Of a DNA stretch of 46,860 nt, positions 34,877 to 43,268 are shown one piece after another. This DNA comes from Paracoccaceae bacterium (GTDB taxonomy: Bacteria; Pseudomonadota; Alphaproteobacteria; Rhodobacterales; Rhodobacteraceae). A program made the position numbers and the translations under genes. The notes under the pieces are model-generated. The model worked only from the letters and a program-made list of their open reading frames with translations, did no database searches and was not told where the DNA came from. The DNA lies in assembly GCA_019429405.1 (NCBI GenBank), contig JAHYIZ010000021.1, forward strand, positions 1 through 46,860. Reading direction: 5' to 3'. Position 1 is the first letter of the stretch, and each line of letters opens with the position of its first letter.

Positions 34877-36226
34877 TTACTTCAGCGTGTCCCAGGTGGC
34901 CTGAATGGCGGCGCCTACGTCGGCGGCGGACTTGCCGCCTGCGTAGTCAACCATTCCGGTCCAGAACACACCGGCACCAACTGCGCCCGGCATCAGGTCG
35001 GAACCGTCAAAGCGGAAGGTGGTCGCGTTCAGCAGGATGTCGCCCATCTTGCGCAGGGTGGCATCGCCGTAAACCTCGGTATTCACGCCTTTATACGGGG
35101 TCAGGAACCCGGTTTGCGCCATCCAGACTTCATGCGCGATGGGCGTTTCGAGGAACTTGATGAACTCGGCCGCAACCGGGTTGTCGCTCATGATCGCGAA
35201 CATCGTGCCCGCGCCAAGCACCGGCTTGCCGAGGTCTTTGCCCGCGTAGGCCGGGAAGTAGAAGAAATCGGCATCGGTGCCGATGTCGGTGCCCTCGGGG
35301 AAGAACGAGGGAATGAAGCTCGCCTGACGGTGCATGTAGCACTGCGGCGGGCTGGCGAAGAGGCCCTTCGGGCTGTCGCGGAAGTCGGTCGAGGCCACGG
35401 CACCGGCACCGCCCGAAACGAACGCGTCATTGCGCGCGAACCAGCCGAACTCGTCGATCGCGGCCAGCACCTTCGGGTCGCTGAACTTGAGCGTGTTCGC
35501 CACCCAGGCGTCGTAGTCTGCCGGGGTATTGACGCGCAGCATGAAATCTTCGACCCAGTCGGTGGCCGGCCAACCGGTCGCGCCGCCTGACCCCAGCCCG
35601 ATGCACCACGGCGTGCCACCCTCGGCCGCGATCTTTTCGGTCAGGGCTTTCAGATCTTCCATCGTCTGCGGCACTTCGTAGCCTGCATCGGTGAAGTTTT
35701 CGGGCACATACCAGACCAGCGATTTCAGGTCGGCCTTGTAGGGGAAGGCAAAGAGCGCCTTGGCGCCGTCCTTGCCCGCATAGGTGCCAAGATCGGCCCA
35801 GCTTTGCCCGGCAGCGTAGTTTTCGGCCAGCCAGGCGTCGGTGCCGGCGGGCAGCGGGCGCAAGAAGCCCTTGCGCGCGAGGTCGGCGGCAAGCCCCGGT
35901 TGCGGGAACACGGCGATGTCGGGCGGGCTGCCCGCCTCGGCATCAATCACGATCTGCTGCTCGAAACTGTCCGAGCCGGAATAGTTGACCTTGGCGCCGG
36001 TCGCCGCTTCGAAATAGGCCAGAACGCTTAGAACCAGGTCCCTGTCGGGCCCGAGCCAGGGGCCAAGAATGCTGACTGACTGCCCGCGCAGATCAACCGA
36101 CTTCAGCGCATCGTAGCTGGCCCAGTTGAAGCGCGCATCGGCGCCGGGTGCGAATTTCAAATCTTGCGCGGCAGCACTTCCTGCCAGAAGCGCCAGCACC
36201 GCAGCACTGGTATAAAGGGTTTTCAT
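34877..36226 (-). CDS. aglE: Alpha-glucoside-binding protein AglE
   Basis: Periplasmic solute-binding protein of the CUT1 importer that captures the alpha-glucoside. The 449 residues begin with a signal peptide of about 20 residues (MKTLYTSAAVLALLAGSAAA). The mature part is an extracellular solute-binding family 1 fold with GQSVSILGPWLGPDRDL, PDIAVFPQPGL and GLGSGGATGWPATDWVEDF. ATG 36226 follows a purine-rich site, and the frame reaches further upstream only as non-signal sequence. A LacI-type operator lies about 67 bp upstream. It is the first gene of the agl operon. Confidence 0.94.
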   Translation of the reverse strand: MKTLYTSAAVLALLAGSAAAQDLKFAPGADARFNWASYDALKSVDLRGQSVSILGPWLGPDRDLVLSVLAYFEAATGAKVNYSGSDSFEQQIVIDAEAGSPPDIAVFPQPGLAADLARKGFLRPLPAGTDAWLAENYAAGQSWADLGTYAGKDGAKALFAFPYKADLKSLVWYVPENFTDAGYEVPQTMEDLKALTEKIAAEGGTPWCIGLGSGGATGWPATDWVEDFMLRVNTPADYDAWVANTLKFSDPKVLAAIDEFGWFARNDAFVSGGAGAVASTDFRDSPKGLFASPPQCYMHRQASFIPSFFPEGTDIGTDADFFYFPAYAGKDLGKPVLGAGTMFAIMSDNPVAAEFIKFLETPIAHEVWMAQTGFLTPYKGVNTEVYGDATLRKMGDILLNATTFRFDGSDLMPGAVGAGVFWTGMVDYAGGKSAADVGAAIQATWDTLK

Positions 36227-36292
36227 CGTGCAGTCCTCCCGAGACTGGGGGCGGGTTCGCCCGTCAATTGTCCATGTGCGAGGGAATCGCTC

Positions 36293-36342
36293 CCAAAGCG
36301 CTTTGGATGCTGCAGAGTTTCCCAACCGCGTGCAAAAGTCAA
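36293..36342 (-). promoter_or_regulatory. aglE promoter region with AglR-type operator
   Basis: CCAAAGCGCTTTGG (36293-36306) is a perfect 14-bp palindrome with a central CG, the form bound by LacI-family repressors. On the minus strand TTGACT (36342-36337) would be a -35 box, with AACTCT or AAACTC (about 36320-36314) as a weak -10, so the operator would cover the start of transcription. It lies between aglE and the divergent aglR. Confidence 0.75.
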
Positions 36343-36432
36343 CTGAGCACACATGCGCAGGATGCCAATTGCCCCATGTTTGCCAGCAGATTCCTTTGCA
36401 GCTGCAGCACCAATCATGCCGCGGCTGCGAGA

Positions 36433-36485
36433 TTGACGTGGGCGCGGGGGCTGGCTAACCTGACCCGCAATTCAAACCGCTTTGG
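36433..36485 (+). promoter_or_regulatory. aglR promoter and second operator
   Basis: TTGACG (36433-36438), a 17-nt spacer and TAACCT (36456-36461) form a good sigma-70 promoter on the plus strand. TCAAACCGCTTTGG (36472-36485) matches the aglE operator at 12 of 14 positions. It sits just after the expected +1 and 9 bp before the aglR TTG start. This predicts that AglR represses its own transcription unit, aglR-bglA-glk. Confidence 0.65.
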
Positions 36486-36494
36486 GCGCACACC

Positions 36495-37538
36495 TTGCCA
36501 CCGATCACCCTCAAGCAGCTTGCCGCCGAACTCGGGCTTTCCCCTACCACGGTCAGCCGCGCGCTGAACGGCTACCCTGAGGTGAACGAAGAAACCCGCG
36601 CCCGCGTCACCAAGGCGGCAACGCGGCACCACTATCGCCCCAACACACGCGCCAAGGCATTGGCGACGGGCCGTTCCATGGCAATCGGCCACATTATCCC
36701 GATTTCCACCCAGCACGAAATCGTCAACCCGATCTTTGCCGATTTCATCGCAGGTGCGGGCGAGGTCTATTCGCGCGAAGGCTACGACATGGTGCTGTCA
36801 CTGGTGCCTGACGCCGATCAGACGCGCGCCTACCGCGAAATGCGCGCCAAGGGGTCGGTGGATGGTATCATCGTGCACGGGCCGAAAGAGGATGACCCCC
36901 GGATCGCGCTACTGGACGAGCTTGGCATGCCTTTCGTGGTGCATGGCCGCGCCACCGGGGCCAAGGTGCCCTATTCATGGGTCGACGTGAACAACACCCG
37001 CGCCTTTCAGCGCGCCACCGAATTTCTGCTCGACCTCGGGCACCGGCGCATTGCGCTGGTGAACGGTCTGGAGTTCATGGATTTCGCCATTCGCCGCCGC
37101 CACGGTTATGAGGCGGCGTTGGCGGCACACGGGTTGGCGCCCGATCCGGCGCTGATGGTGCAAGGCGAGATGACCGAGGCGCAGGGCGCGCATGCGGCCC
37201 GCGCCATGCTGGCGCTACCCAGCCCGCCATCCGCGTTCTTGTGCTCATCGCTTCTGTCGGCCATGGGCGTGCGGCGCGAGGTCGAGGCGCATGGGCTGCG
37301 GCTGGGGCGTGACGTTTCAATTGTCACCCATGACGACGAGCTTGGCTATTTGCGCAACGGCGAGGCCGAGCCGATCTTTACCGCCACGCGGTCAAGTGTG
37401 CGCGAGGCCGGGCGGCGCTGCGCGCAGATGCTGCTGGGCATCATCGCCGACCCCGCCAGCGCCCCGCGCCACGAATTGCTGGAGGCGGTGCTGGTTGTCG
37501 GCCGCTCGACCGGCCCTGCCCCCGTAACCCCGAGGTGA
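36495..37538 (+). CDS. aglR: LacI-family transcriptional regulator AglR
   Basis: Sugar-responsive repressor. The 347-residue protein has the LacI helix-turn-helix at the very N-terminus (about 4-24, LKQLAAELGLSPTTVSRALN), the hinge helix near 45-58, and a periplasmic-binding-type effector domain. The latter includes SWVDVNNTRAFQRATEFLLD and a late SIVTHDDELGYL segment. Translation probably starts at TTG 36495, since the DNA-binding helix begins three residues later. It is divergent from aglE across a region with two operator-like palindromes, and its stop lies 2 bp before the bglA start. The effector is probably a glucoside or glucose, by inference. Confidence 0.92.
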   Translation: MPPITLKQLAAELGLSPTTVSRALNGYPEVNEETRARVTKAATRHHYRPNTRAKALATGRSMAIGHIIPISTQHEIVNPIFADFIAGAGEVYSREGYDMVLSLVPDADQTRAYREMRAKGSVDGIIVHGPKEDDPRIALLDELGMPFVVHGRATGAKVPYSWVDVNNTRAFQRATEFLLDLGHRRIALVNGLEFMDFAIRRRHGYEAALAAHGLAPDPALMVQGEMTEAQGAHAARAMLALPSPPSAFLCSSLLSAMGVRREVEAHGLRLGRDVSIVTHDDELGYLRNGEAEPIFTATRSSVREAGRRCAQMLLGIIADPASAPRHELLEAVLVVGRSTGPAPVTPR

Positions 37539-37540
37539 CC

Positions 37541-38860
37541 ATGCTGCCCAAACGTTCCGATTTTCCGGCCGGATTCCAGTTCGGCGCCGCGACCTCGGCC
37601 TATCAGATCGAGGGCCACGCCTTCGGCGGCGCCGGCAGCACGCATTGGGATACCTTCGCCGCGACCCCCGGAAATGTGGTGCGGGCCGAAAACGGCGCGC
37701 GGGCCTGCGACCATTACCACCGCTGGGGCGAAGACCTCGACCTGCTGCGCGATGGCAATTTTGACGTCTACCGCTTTTCCACCTCGTGGGCGCGGGTGAT
37801 GCCCGAGGGGCGCGGGCAAGTGAATGCCGAGGGGCTCGATTTCTACGACCGCCTTGTTGACGGCATGCTGGAGCGCGGGTTGAAACCCGCGCTGACGCTG
37901 TATCACTGGGAACTGCCGTCGCCGCTGGCCGATCTTGGCGGCTGGCGCAATCGCGACATCGCGGGCTGGTTTGGCGATTTCGCGGGCGTGGTGGCGGCGC
38001 GGCTGGGGGACAGGCTGTGGTCGGCGGCGCCGATCAACGAGCCGTGGTGCGTGGGCTGGCTGAGCCATTTTCTGGGCCATCACGCGCCCGGAATGCGCGA
38101 TATTCGCGCCACCGCGCGCGCCATGCACCACGTTCTGCTGGCGCACGGCACCGCAATTGGTGTGCTGCGCGGCGCCGGCGTCAAAAACCTCGGCGCGGTC
38201 TGCAATTTCGAATACGCACAAGCCGCCGATGCCAGCCCAGGTGCCGCAGCCGCCGCGCGGCTCTATGATGCCTATTACAACCGCTTTTTCATCTCGGGCA
38301 TGTTTCGCGGCGAATATCCGGCCGAATTGATGGCCGATTTCGCGCCCCATCTGCCGCAGGGCTGGCAGGATGATTTTGCCACCATCCGCGCGCCGCTCGA
38401 CTGGTTCGGCCTCAATTACTACACCCGCAAGCTGATCGCCCCGGTGCCCGGCCCCTGGCCCTCGCATGGCGAGGTTGAAGGGCCGCTGCCCAAGACCGAT
38501 GTCGGATGGGAGATTTACCCCGAAGGCTTGCACCACTTCTTGCATATGGCGCAGGGCTACACCGGCGATCTGCCGCTTTATGTCACCGAGAACGGCATGG
38601 CGGCGCCGGATCGGCTGACGGGCGGCAGGGTGCATGACGATGACCGCATCGGCTACCTTGCCGCGCATCTGGCCGCCTGCCAGCGCGCGATTGCCGAAGG
38701 TGTGCCGCTGCAAGGCTATTTCTGCTGGTCGCTCATGGACAATTATGAATGGTCCTTGGGCTACGACAAGCGCTTTGGCCTGGTGCATGTCGATTTTGAA
38801 ACCTTGCGGCGCACACCCAAGGCATCCTATCACGCTCTCGCAGCCGCATTGCAGAGGTAG
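37541..38860 (+). CDS. bglA: Beta-glucosidase (GH1)
   Basis: Family 1 glycoside hydrolase that splits beta-glucosides such as cellobiose to glucose. The 439 residues form a TIM barrel with the opening FPAGFQFGAATSAYQIEG, acid/base E167 in INEPW and nucleophile E350 in YVTENG. No signal peptide is present, so it acts in the cytoplasm on imported sugar. ATG 37541 has a GAGG site (37532-37535); a GTG at 37535 overlapping aglR is possible. Its presence in an alpha-glucoside locus means that either the importer also takes beta-linked sugars or the locus serves both. Confidence 0.94.
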   Translation: MLPKRSDFPAGFQFGAATSAYQIEGHAFGGAGSTHWDTFAATPGNVVRAENGARACDHYHRWGEDLDLLRDGNFDVYRFSTSWARVMPEGRGQVNAEGLDFYDRLVDGMLERGLKPALTLYHWELPSPLADLGGWRNRDIAGWFGDFAGVVAARLGDRLWSAAPINEPWCVGWLSHFLGHHAPGMRDIRATARAMHHVLLAHGTAIGVLRGAGVKNLGAVCNFEYAQAADASPGAAAAARLYDAYYNRFFISGMFRGEYPAELMADFAPHLPQGWQDDFATIRAPLDWFGLNYYTRKLIAPVPGPWPSHGEVEGPLPKTDVGWEIYPEGLHHFLHMAQGYTGDLPLYVTENGMAAPDRLTGGRVHDDDRIGYLAAHLAACQRAIAEGVPLQGYFCWSLMDNYEWSLGYDKRFGLVHVDFETLRRTPKASYHALAAALQR

Positions 38861-38864
38861 GCCC

Positions 38865-39842
38865 ATGCGCCAACGCGACCGTTACTCGCTTCTGGCCGAT
38901 ATCGGAGGCACCAATACCCGCGTGGCACTGGCCGAAGGCGGGCAGATGCTGCCCGAAACAATCCGCCGCTATGTTAACGCCGAACACACCGGGCTTGATA
39001 CCGTACTGGCAGCCTATCTGGCGGCGGAAGGCGGGGTTGATTGCGCGGGCGCCTGTGTCGCCGCTGCAGGCCCGGTGCGCGATGGCGTCGCCAGCATGAC
39101 CAACCTCGACTGGACCATCGACCGCGATGCGGTGGCGCGAGCCACCGGGGCCGAGGTCGTGGCGGTGCTGAACGATCTGCAGGCACAGGGGCATGCACTG
39201 GGCCATATCGCGCCCGAAGCGTTGCGCCCGCTGGTGCGCGCCAGCAGCACGCCCGCGCACGGGGCATCGCAACTTGTTGTGGGGGTCGGGACCGGCTTCA
39301 ACGCGGCCCCGGTGCACGAGGCACCGGGCGGGCGGCTGGTGGTCGCGTCAGAATGCGGCCACGCCAGCCTGCCGGTGCGCACCGAGGCCGACCTGCGGCT
39401 GATACGCTTCATCGAATCGGCGCATGGCTTTCCGGGGGTCGAAGATGTGCTTTCGGGCCGCGGGCTGGAGCGGTTGTTCACCTGGGTCAGCACCGAAGCC
39501 GGCGCCCCGCGCAAATTGCGCGCCGCCGAAATCATGACCGCGATGGCGGCGGACGATGCCCTGGCGGTGGCGACGGGGCGCATCTTTGTGCGCCTTCTGG
39601 GCACCGTGGTGGGAAATCTGTCGTTGATTCACCTGCCCTTTGGCGGCATCTGGTTGATCGGCGGCGTCGCCCGCGCCTTTACACCCTACATGGAGCGATT
39701 CGGCTTTGCCGAGGCCTTCCGCGACAAGGGCCGATTCGAAGACTTCATGCGCGACTTCTCAGTTTCGGTGATCGAAGATGACTATGCGGCCCTGACAGGC
39801 TGCGCGCACCATCTGCAGGGGCTGATGCACAAGTCGCCCTGA
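38865..39842 (+). CDS. glk: Glucokinase
   Basis: Phosphorylates glucose with ATP to glucose 6-phosphate in the cytoplasm, feeding the Entner-Doudoroff or pentose phosphate pathway. The 325-residue protein has the phosphate motif LADIGGTNTRVAL at the N-terminus, AAAGPVRDGVASMTNLDW, NDLQAQGHAL with a catalytic Asp in the preceding region, and SECGHASLPVRTEADL. These are the landmarks of bacterial Glk (ROK-independent) enzymes. It starts 4 bp after the bglA stop, so it uses the glucose released by AglA and BglA. The 107-bp gap after it contains an 8-bp hairpin and a possible regulatory site. Confidence 0.93.
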   Translation: MRQRDRYSLLADIGGTNTRVALAEGGQMLPETIRRYVNAEHTGLDTVLAAYLAAEGGVDCAGACVAAAGPVRDGVASMTNLDWTIDRDAVARATGAEVVAVLNDLQAQGHALGHIAPEALRPLVRASSTPAHGASQLVVGVGTGFNAAPVHEAPGGRLVVASECGHASLPVRTEADLRLIRFIESAHGFPGVEDVLSGRGLERLFTWVSTEAGAPRKLRAAEIMTAMAADDALAVATGRIFVRLLGTVVGNLSLIHLPFGGIWLIGGVARAFTPYMERFGFAEAFRDKGRFEDFMRDFSVSVIEDDYAALTGCAHHLQGLMHKSP

Positions 39843-39858
39843 TGGCGTCAAGCCAATC

Positions 39859-39904
39859 TTAACCCGCGCGTTTTATGCCTCCTTTCAATGTATATCGAAA
39901 GGGG
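39859..39904 (+). promoter_or_regulatory. Hairpin and CtrA-like half-site before the chemotaxis operon
   Basis: The 107-bp gap between glk and the STAS gene has TTAACC at 39859-39864, a possible half-site for the cell-cycle regulator CtrA, which controls motility in Rhodobacteraceae. An 8-bp hairpin (39879-39904, arms CTCCTTTC and GAAAGGGG with one G-T pair, 10-nt loop) follows. It could be a glk terminator or a regulatory site. No clean TTAA-N7-TTAA or sigma-28 promoter is seen. Confidence 0.25.
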
Positions 39905-39949
39905 CAACGGCGTGAGCGCTTCTGGATTCTGCCATGATCGGCCCGAAGT

Positions 39950-40228
39950 ATGAGCGCGGCGCTGCAACTGCCCGCGCGGCTTGACCTGACTGCCGCCAAG
40001 CCGCTGCATGCGGCGCTGCTATCGCGCCGCGGCGCCGATCTTGTGCTGGACGCGGGGCAGGTTACGCATCTGGGCGCGCTCGGGCTGCAACTGCTGGCGT
40101 CGGCCGCGCAAAGCTGGCGGCTGGCCGGGCACGCGCTGGCGATCATGCCACGCACGCAAGCGTTTGACGACGCGCTCACGGTCTTTGGCATGCCGCTTGA
40201 CCAATTGCAGACGGAGCCGCAGCCATGA
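39950..40228 (+). CDS. STAS-domain protein at the head of the chemotaxis operon
   Basis: A 92-residue single-domain protein of the STAS/anti-sigma-antagonist type. The hydrophobic core LDLTAAKPLHAAL, ADLVLDAGQVTHLGALGLQL and the later SWRLAGHALAIM match the STAS strand-helix order. In SpoIIAA-like members a phosphorylated serine sits in DSSG; here the matching region reads HLGALG, so no serine or threonine acceptor is visible. It may bind another chemotaxis protein without being switched by phosphorylation, which is inference. The stop overlaps the cheY ATG by 4 bp, so it belongs to the che operon. Confidence 0.8.
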   Translation: MSAALQLPARLDLTAAKPLHAALLSRRGADLVLDAGQVTHLGALGLQLLASAAQSWRLAGHALAIMPRTQAFDDALTVFGMPLDQLQTEPQP

Positions 40229-40590
40229 CCCTTACCGTGCTCGCGGTTGATGACAGCCGCACCATCCGCGACATGCTGAAACTTGCACTGAGCGATGCAG
40301 GTTTCACGCTGCATCTGGCCGAGGATGGCGTGCACGGGCTTGAAGTGCTGGCGGGCATCGCGCCCGACGCGATCATCTCTGACATCAACATGCCCCGGCT
40401 TGACGGCTTCGGCTTCATCGAAGCGGTGCGCGCGCAGGCCAGGCACCGCGCCACGCCGATTCTGGTGCTGACCACCGAAAGCGCGCCCGAACTCAAGGCG
40501 CGCGCGCGCGCCGCTGGCGCCACGGGCTGGATCGTGAAGCCCTTTGACCCGCCCAAGCTGGTCAAGGCGCTGCAAATGGTCGCGGGTTGA
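40225..40590 (+). CDS. cheY: Chemotaxis response regulator CheY (first copy)
   Basis: Single-domain receiver that carries the signal from CheA to the flagellar motor. In the 121 residues the acidic pair is D9 D10, the phosphorylation site is D53 (IISDINMPR), the conserved Thr lies in VLTTES near 83 and the Lys in VKPFDP near 105. It has no output domain. It is coupled to the STAS gene by a 4-bp overlap and lies 12 bp before cheA. A second receiver gene closes the operon, and either could act as motor regulator or as a phosphate sink. Confidence 0.94.
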   Translation: MTLTVLAVDDSRTIRDMLKLALSDAGFTLHLAEDGVHGLEVLAGIAPDAIISDINMPRLDGFGFIEAVRAQARHRATPILVLTTESAPELKARARAAGATGWIVKPFDPPKLVKALQMVAG

Positions 40591-40602
40591 GGGGGGCACG
40601 GG

Positions 40603-42795
40603 ATGGCACATGACCCAATGGCGGAAATCCGCGCCTCGTTCTTCATCGAATGCGAAGAGCTGCTGGAAAGCCTGCAAGATGCGCTGACGGTGATGGATGC
40701 GGGCGAACACGACGGCGAAACCATCAACGTCGTGTTCCGTGCGGTGCACTCGATCAAGGGCGGCGCCGGGGCCTTCGCGCTGAAACCGCTGGTGGCCTTC
40801 GCGCACCGTTTCGAGACGGTTCTGGACGAGCTGCGTTCCGGGCGCATGGAGCTGTCGCCCGAGGCGATCAAGCGGTTTTTTCAGGCCGCGGATCTTTTGC
40901 AAGACCATGTCCGCGCGGCCAGCACCGGCACCGCCGAACCCGACACCGCAGAAGAGGTGCTGCTTGCGCTCGAAGCCCTCGCCGTTGCGCCGCCGCAAGT
41001 GCCGGAAGACGAGGTGGCAAGTTTTCAGCCGCTGGGCCTTGCACTCGATTTCGGGTTCGATCCTGCGCCCGAATGTGTGGCCGCGCCCGACGCCACCTGG
41101 CGCGTGCATTTCGCGCCCGAGGCGGCGCTCTATACGTCGGGCAACGAGCCATTGAACCTCTTGCGGGCGCTGCAGGTGCTTGGACCGTGCACGACAGAAT
41201 GTGATCTTTCGGCGGTGCCTCCGCTGGAGGCGCTCGACCCGGAGGCCGCCTGCCTTGCTTGGACGCTGCAAGTCTCGGGCGATGTTGCCGAGGCAGAGTT
41301 GCGCGAAAACTTCGATTTCGTCGAGGACGTCTGCACGCTCGAGATCACGCAGACGGGCAGCACGATGCCCGCCCCGCACGAAGTGCCGGCGCCGCCGCCC
41401 TTTGCTTCGCCGGCGCTTTTGGCGCATGAAAACCGGGGCGGCGAGCCTGCGCCCGAGGCGCCTGCCGCGCGCGCGCTACCGCCGGCGCCGGCGGCCCCCA
41501 CCCCAGCACTTCCGCCCGAAACACCCCCTGCCCCAGCTGCGGTTGCGGCGTCGTTGGCCGTGCCGCAACCCGTTCATGCCGCCAAAGAGGCCGAACGTGC
41601 CACCGTGCGTGTCGATCTGGAGCGGATCGACCGGTTGGTGAACCTCGTCGGCGAGCTGGTCATCAACCAGGCGATGCTGGCGCAAAGCGTGGCCGAAGCC
41701 GGCCTGCCACCCAATTCCGCCGTGATGAACGGGCTGGAAGCCTTCATGATGCTGACCCGTGACATTCAGGACAGCGTCATGATGATCCGGGCGCAGCCGG
41801 TGAAGCCGCTTTTCCAGCGCATGGCGCGCATTGTGCGCGAAGCCTCGGCTGCGATCGGCAAGGAGGTTCGTCTGAGCACCGAAGGCGAAACCACCGAGAT
41901 TGATAAGACCGTGATCGAGCGGCTTGCCGACCCGCTGACCCACATGATCCGAAACGCGGTCGACCACGGGCTTGAGACGCCTGAGGTCCGGCTTGCGGCG
42001 GGCAAACCGCGCGAAGGCGTCATCACGCTCTCGGCCATGCACCGCGCGGGTCGGGTCGTGCTAGAGATCGAGGACGACGGCGCCGGTATCAACCGCCCGA
42101 AAGTTCGCGATATTGCCATCAAACGCGGGCTGATCGCCCCCGATGCCGTGCTCAGCGATGCCGAAATTGACGCGCTCCTGTTCTTGCCCGGCTTCTCGAC
42201 CGCAACCACCGTCTCGGCACTTTCCGGGCGCGGCGTGGGCATGGATGTAGTGCGCCAGGCGATCCAGTCGCTCGGCGGGCGCATCATGATTACCTCCGAA
42301 CCCGGTCGCGGTTCAAAGTTCTCCATCTCGCTGCCGCTGACGCTTGCCGTGCTTGACGGCATGGTGGTGCAGGTCGCCGGCGAAACCCTCGTGGTGCCAC
42401 TTTCCTCCATCCTCGAAACCGCGGCGCTGGCCCGCGATGATATCCGCGCCCTCGGCCCCCAGACCAACGTCATTCATGTCCGCGGCGCCTTTGTGCCACT
42501 TTACGATCTTGGCGCGGAACTTGGCTTCCGCCGACCCCGCGCCAGCTATGAGGGCGGCATCGTGCTGCTGTGCGCCCAGGAAAATGGCAACCGCGCGGCC
42601 ATCGTGGTTGATGCCATCATGGAACAACGCCAGGTTGTGATCAAAGGCCTGCAGCAGGCCTATGGCCGTATTCCCGGCGTCGCCGCGGCGACGATCTTGG
42701 GCGACGGCCAGATCGCGTTGATCCTGGACCCCGCCGATCTCGTGCGCACCGCAACTGGCCACACCCGCTCACCCGAACTCGCGCTTGCAGGATAA
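40603..42795 (+). CDS. cheA: Chemotaxis histidine kinase CheA
   Basis: Cytoplasmic kinase of the receptor array; it phosphorylates CheY and CheB. The 730 residues run as follows. The HPt domain has phosphorylatable H49 in HSIKGGAGAF. A middle region (about 125-250) contains WRVHFAPEAALY and a FDFVEDVCTLEI end. A Pro/Ala-rich linker (about 255-320) leads to the dimerisation helices with VNLVGELVINQAM. The ATPase domain has MIRNAVDHGLE, IEDDGAGI and GRGVGMDVVR boxes, and a C-terminal CheW-like domain follows. The middle region is not an ordinary CheY-binding P2 domain by its motifs. Length fits large alphaproteobacterial CheA proteins. cheW starts 5 bp after its stop. Confidence 0.96.
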   Translation: MAHDPMAEIRASFFIECEELLESLQDALTVMDAGEHDGETINVVFRAVHSIKGGAGAFALKPLVAFAHRFETVLDELRSGRMELSPEAIKRFFQAADLLQDHVRAASTGTAEPDTAEEVLLALEALAVAPPQVPEDEVASFQPLGLALDFGFDPAPECVAAPDATWRVHFAPEAALYTSGNEPLNLLRALQVLGPCTTECDLSAVPPLEALDPEAACLAWTLQVSGDVAEAELRENFDFVEDVCTLEITQTGSTMPAPHEVPAPPPFASPALLAHENRGGEPAPEAPAARALPPAPAAPTPALPPETPPAPAAVAASLAVPQPVHAAKEAERATVRVDLERIDRLVNLVGELVINQAMLAQSVAEAGLPPNSAVMNGLEAFMMLTRDIQDSVMMIRAQPVKPLFQRMARIVREASAAIGKEVRLSTEGETTEIDKTVIERLADPLTHMIRNAVDHGLETPEVRLAAGKPREGVITLSAMHRAGRVVLEIEDDGAGINRPKVRDIAIKRGLIAPDAVLSDAEIDALLFLPGFSTATTVSALSGRGVGMDVVRQAIQSLGGRIMITSEPGRGSKFSISLPLTLAVLDGMVVQVAGETLVVPLSSILETAALARDDIRALGPQTNVIHVRGAFVPLYDLGAELGFRRPRASYEGGIVLLCAQENGNRAAIVVDAIMEQRQVVIKGLQQAYGRIPGVAAATILGDGQIALILDPADLVRTATGHTRSPELALAG

Positions 42796-42800
42796 ACCCC

Positions 42801-43268
42801 ATGACTGACCCGCACCTTGCCAATGGATCTGCCGATGTAGAACTGCTCTCGTTCCGCCTCGCCGAGCAGGAATACAGCGTCGACATCATGTCGGTGCGCG
42901 AAATCCGCGGCTGGACGCGGGCCACCCCGTTGCCGCATGCACCCGCGCATGTCCGCGGCGTGATCAACCTGCGCGGAACCGTGCTGCCGGTGGTCGATCT
43001 GTCAACCCGGCTCGGAATGGAGCCGGTCGCGGGTGACGCGCGCAACGTCATCATCGTGGTGCAGGTGGGCGGACAAAGCGCCGGGCTTCTGGTAGACGCC
43101 GTCTCCGACATTCTGGCGCTGCCGCGCTCCGAGCTGCAGCCACCGCCCGACCTCGTGGCAGATGCCGCTCACAGTTACATTGCCGCGCTTACCATCGTTG
43201 ATGGACGGATGATCCGCGTGCTCGACCTTGCGGCCGTTCTGCCAGACGGCGCGGCGGACGCGGCATGA
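42801..43268 (+). CDS. cheW: Chemotaxis coupling protein CheW
   Basis: SH3-like adaptor that links receptors to CheA. The 155-residue protein shows the family sequence EYSVDIMSVREIRGW, then HVRGVINLRGTVLPVVDLS and GLLVDAVSDIL, with the conserved Arg/Gly surface used for receptor binding. It lies 5 bp after cheA and its stop overlaps cheR by 4 bp. The length is usual for a single-domain CheW. Confidence 0.96.
   Translation: MTDPHLANGSADVELLSFRLAEQEYSVDIMSVREIRGWTRATPLPHAPAHVRGVINLRGTVLPVVDLSTRLGMEPVAGDARNVIIVVQVGGQSAGLLVDAVSDILALPRSELQPPPDLVADAAHSYIAALTIVDGRMIRVLDLAAVLPDGAADAA

Noticed and set aside
33779-35590. A 603-codon open frame on the plus strand opposite aglF and aglE
   Set aside because: It is a shadow of the high-GC coding strand: its product is rich in His, Arg and Gly without family character, and both opposite genes are fully recognisable.
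36227-36494. Small coding frames in the aglE-aglR gap
   Set aside because: The short frames overlap the promoters and operators, lack family character, and are of chance length.
37346-38866. A 506-codon minus-strand frame opposite bglA
   Set aside because: Antisense shadow; the GH1 motifs INEPW and YVTENG are on the plus strand.
39859-41427. A 522-codon open frame on the minus strand opposite the start of the che operon
   Set aside because: It crosses the STAS, cheY and cheA genes in antisense and translates to low-complexity Arg/His-rich sequence; codon position bias supports the sense genes.
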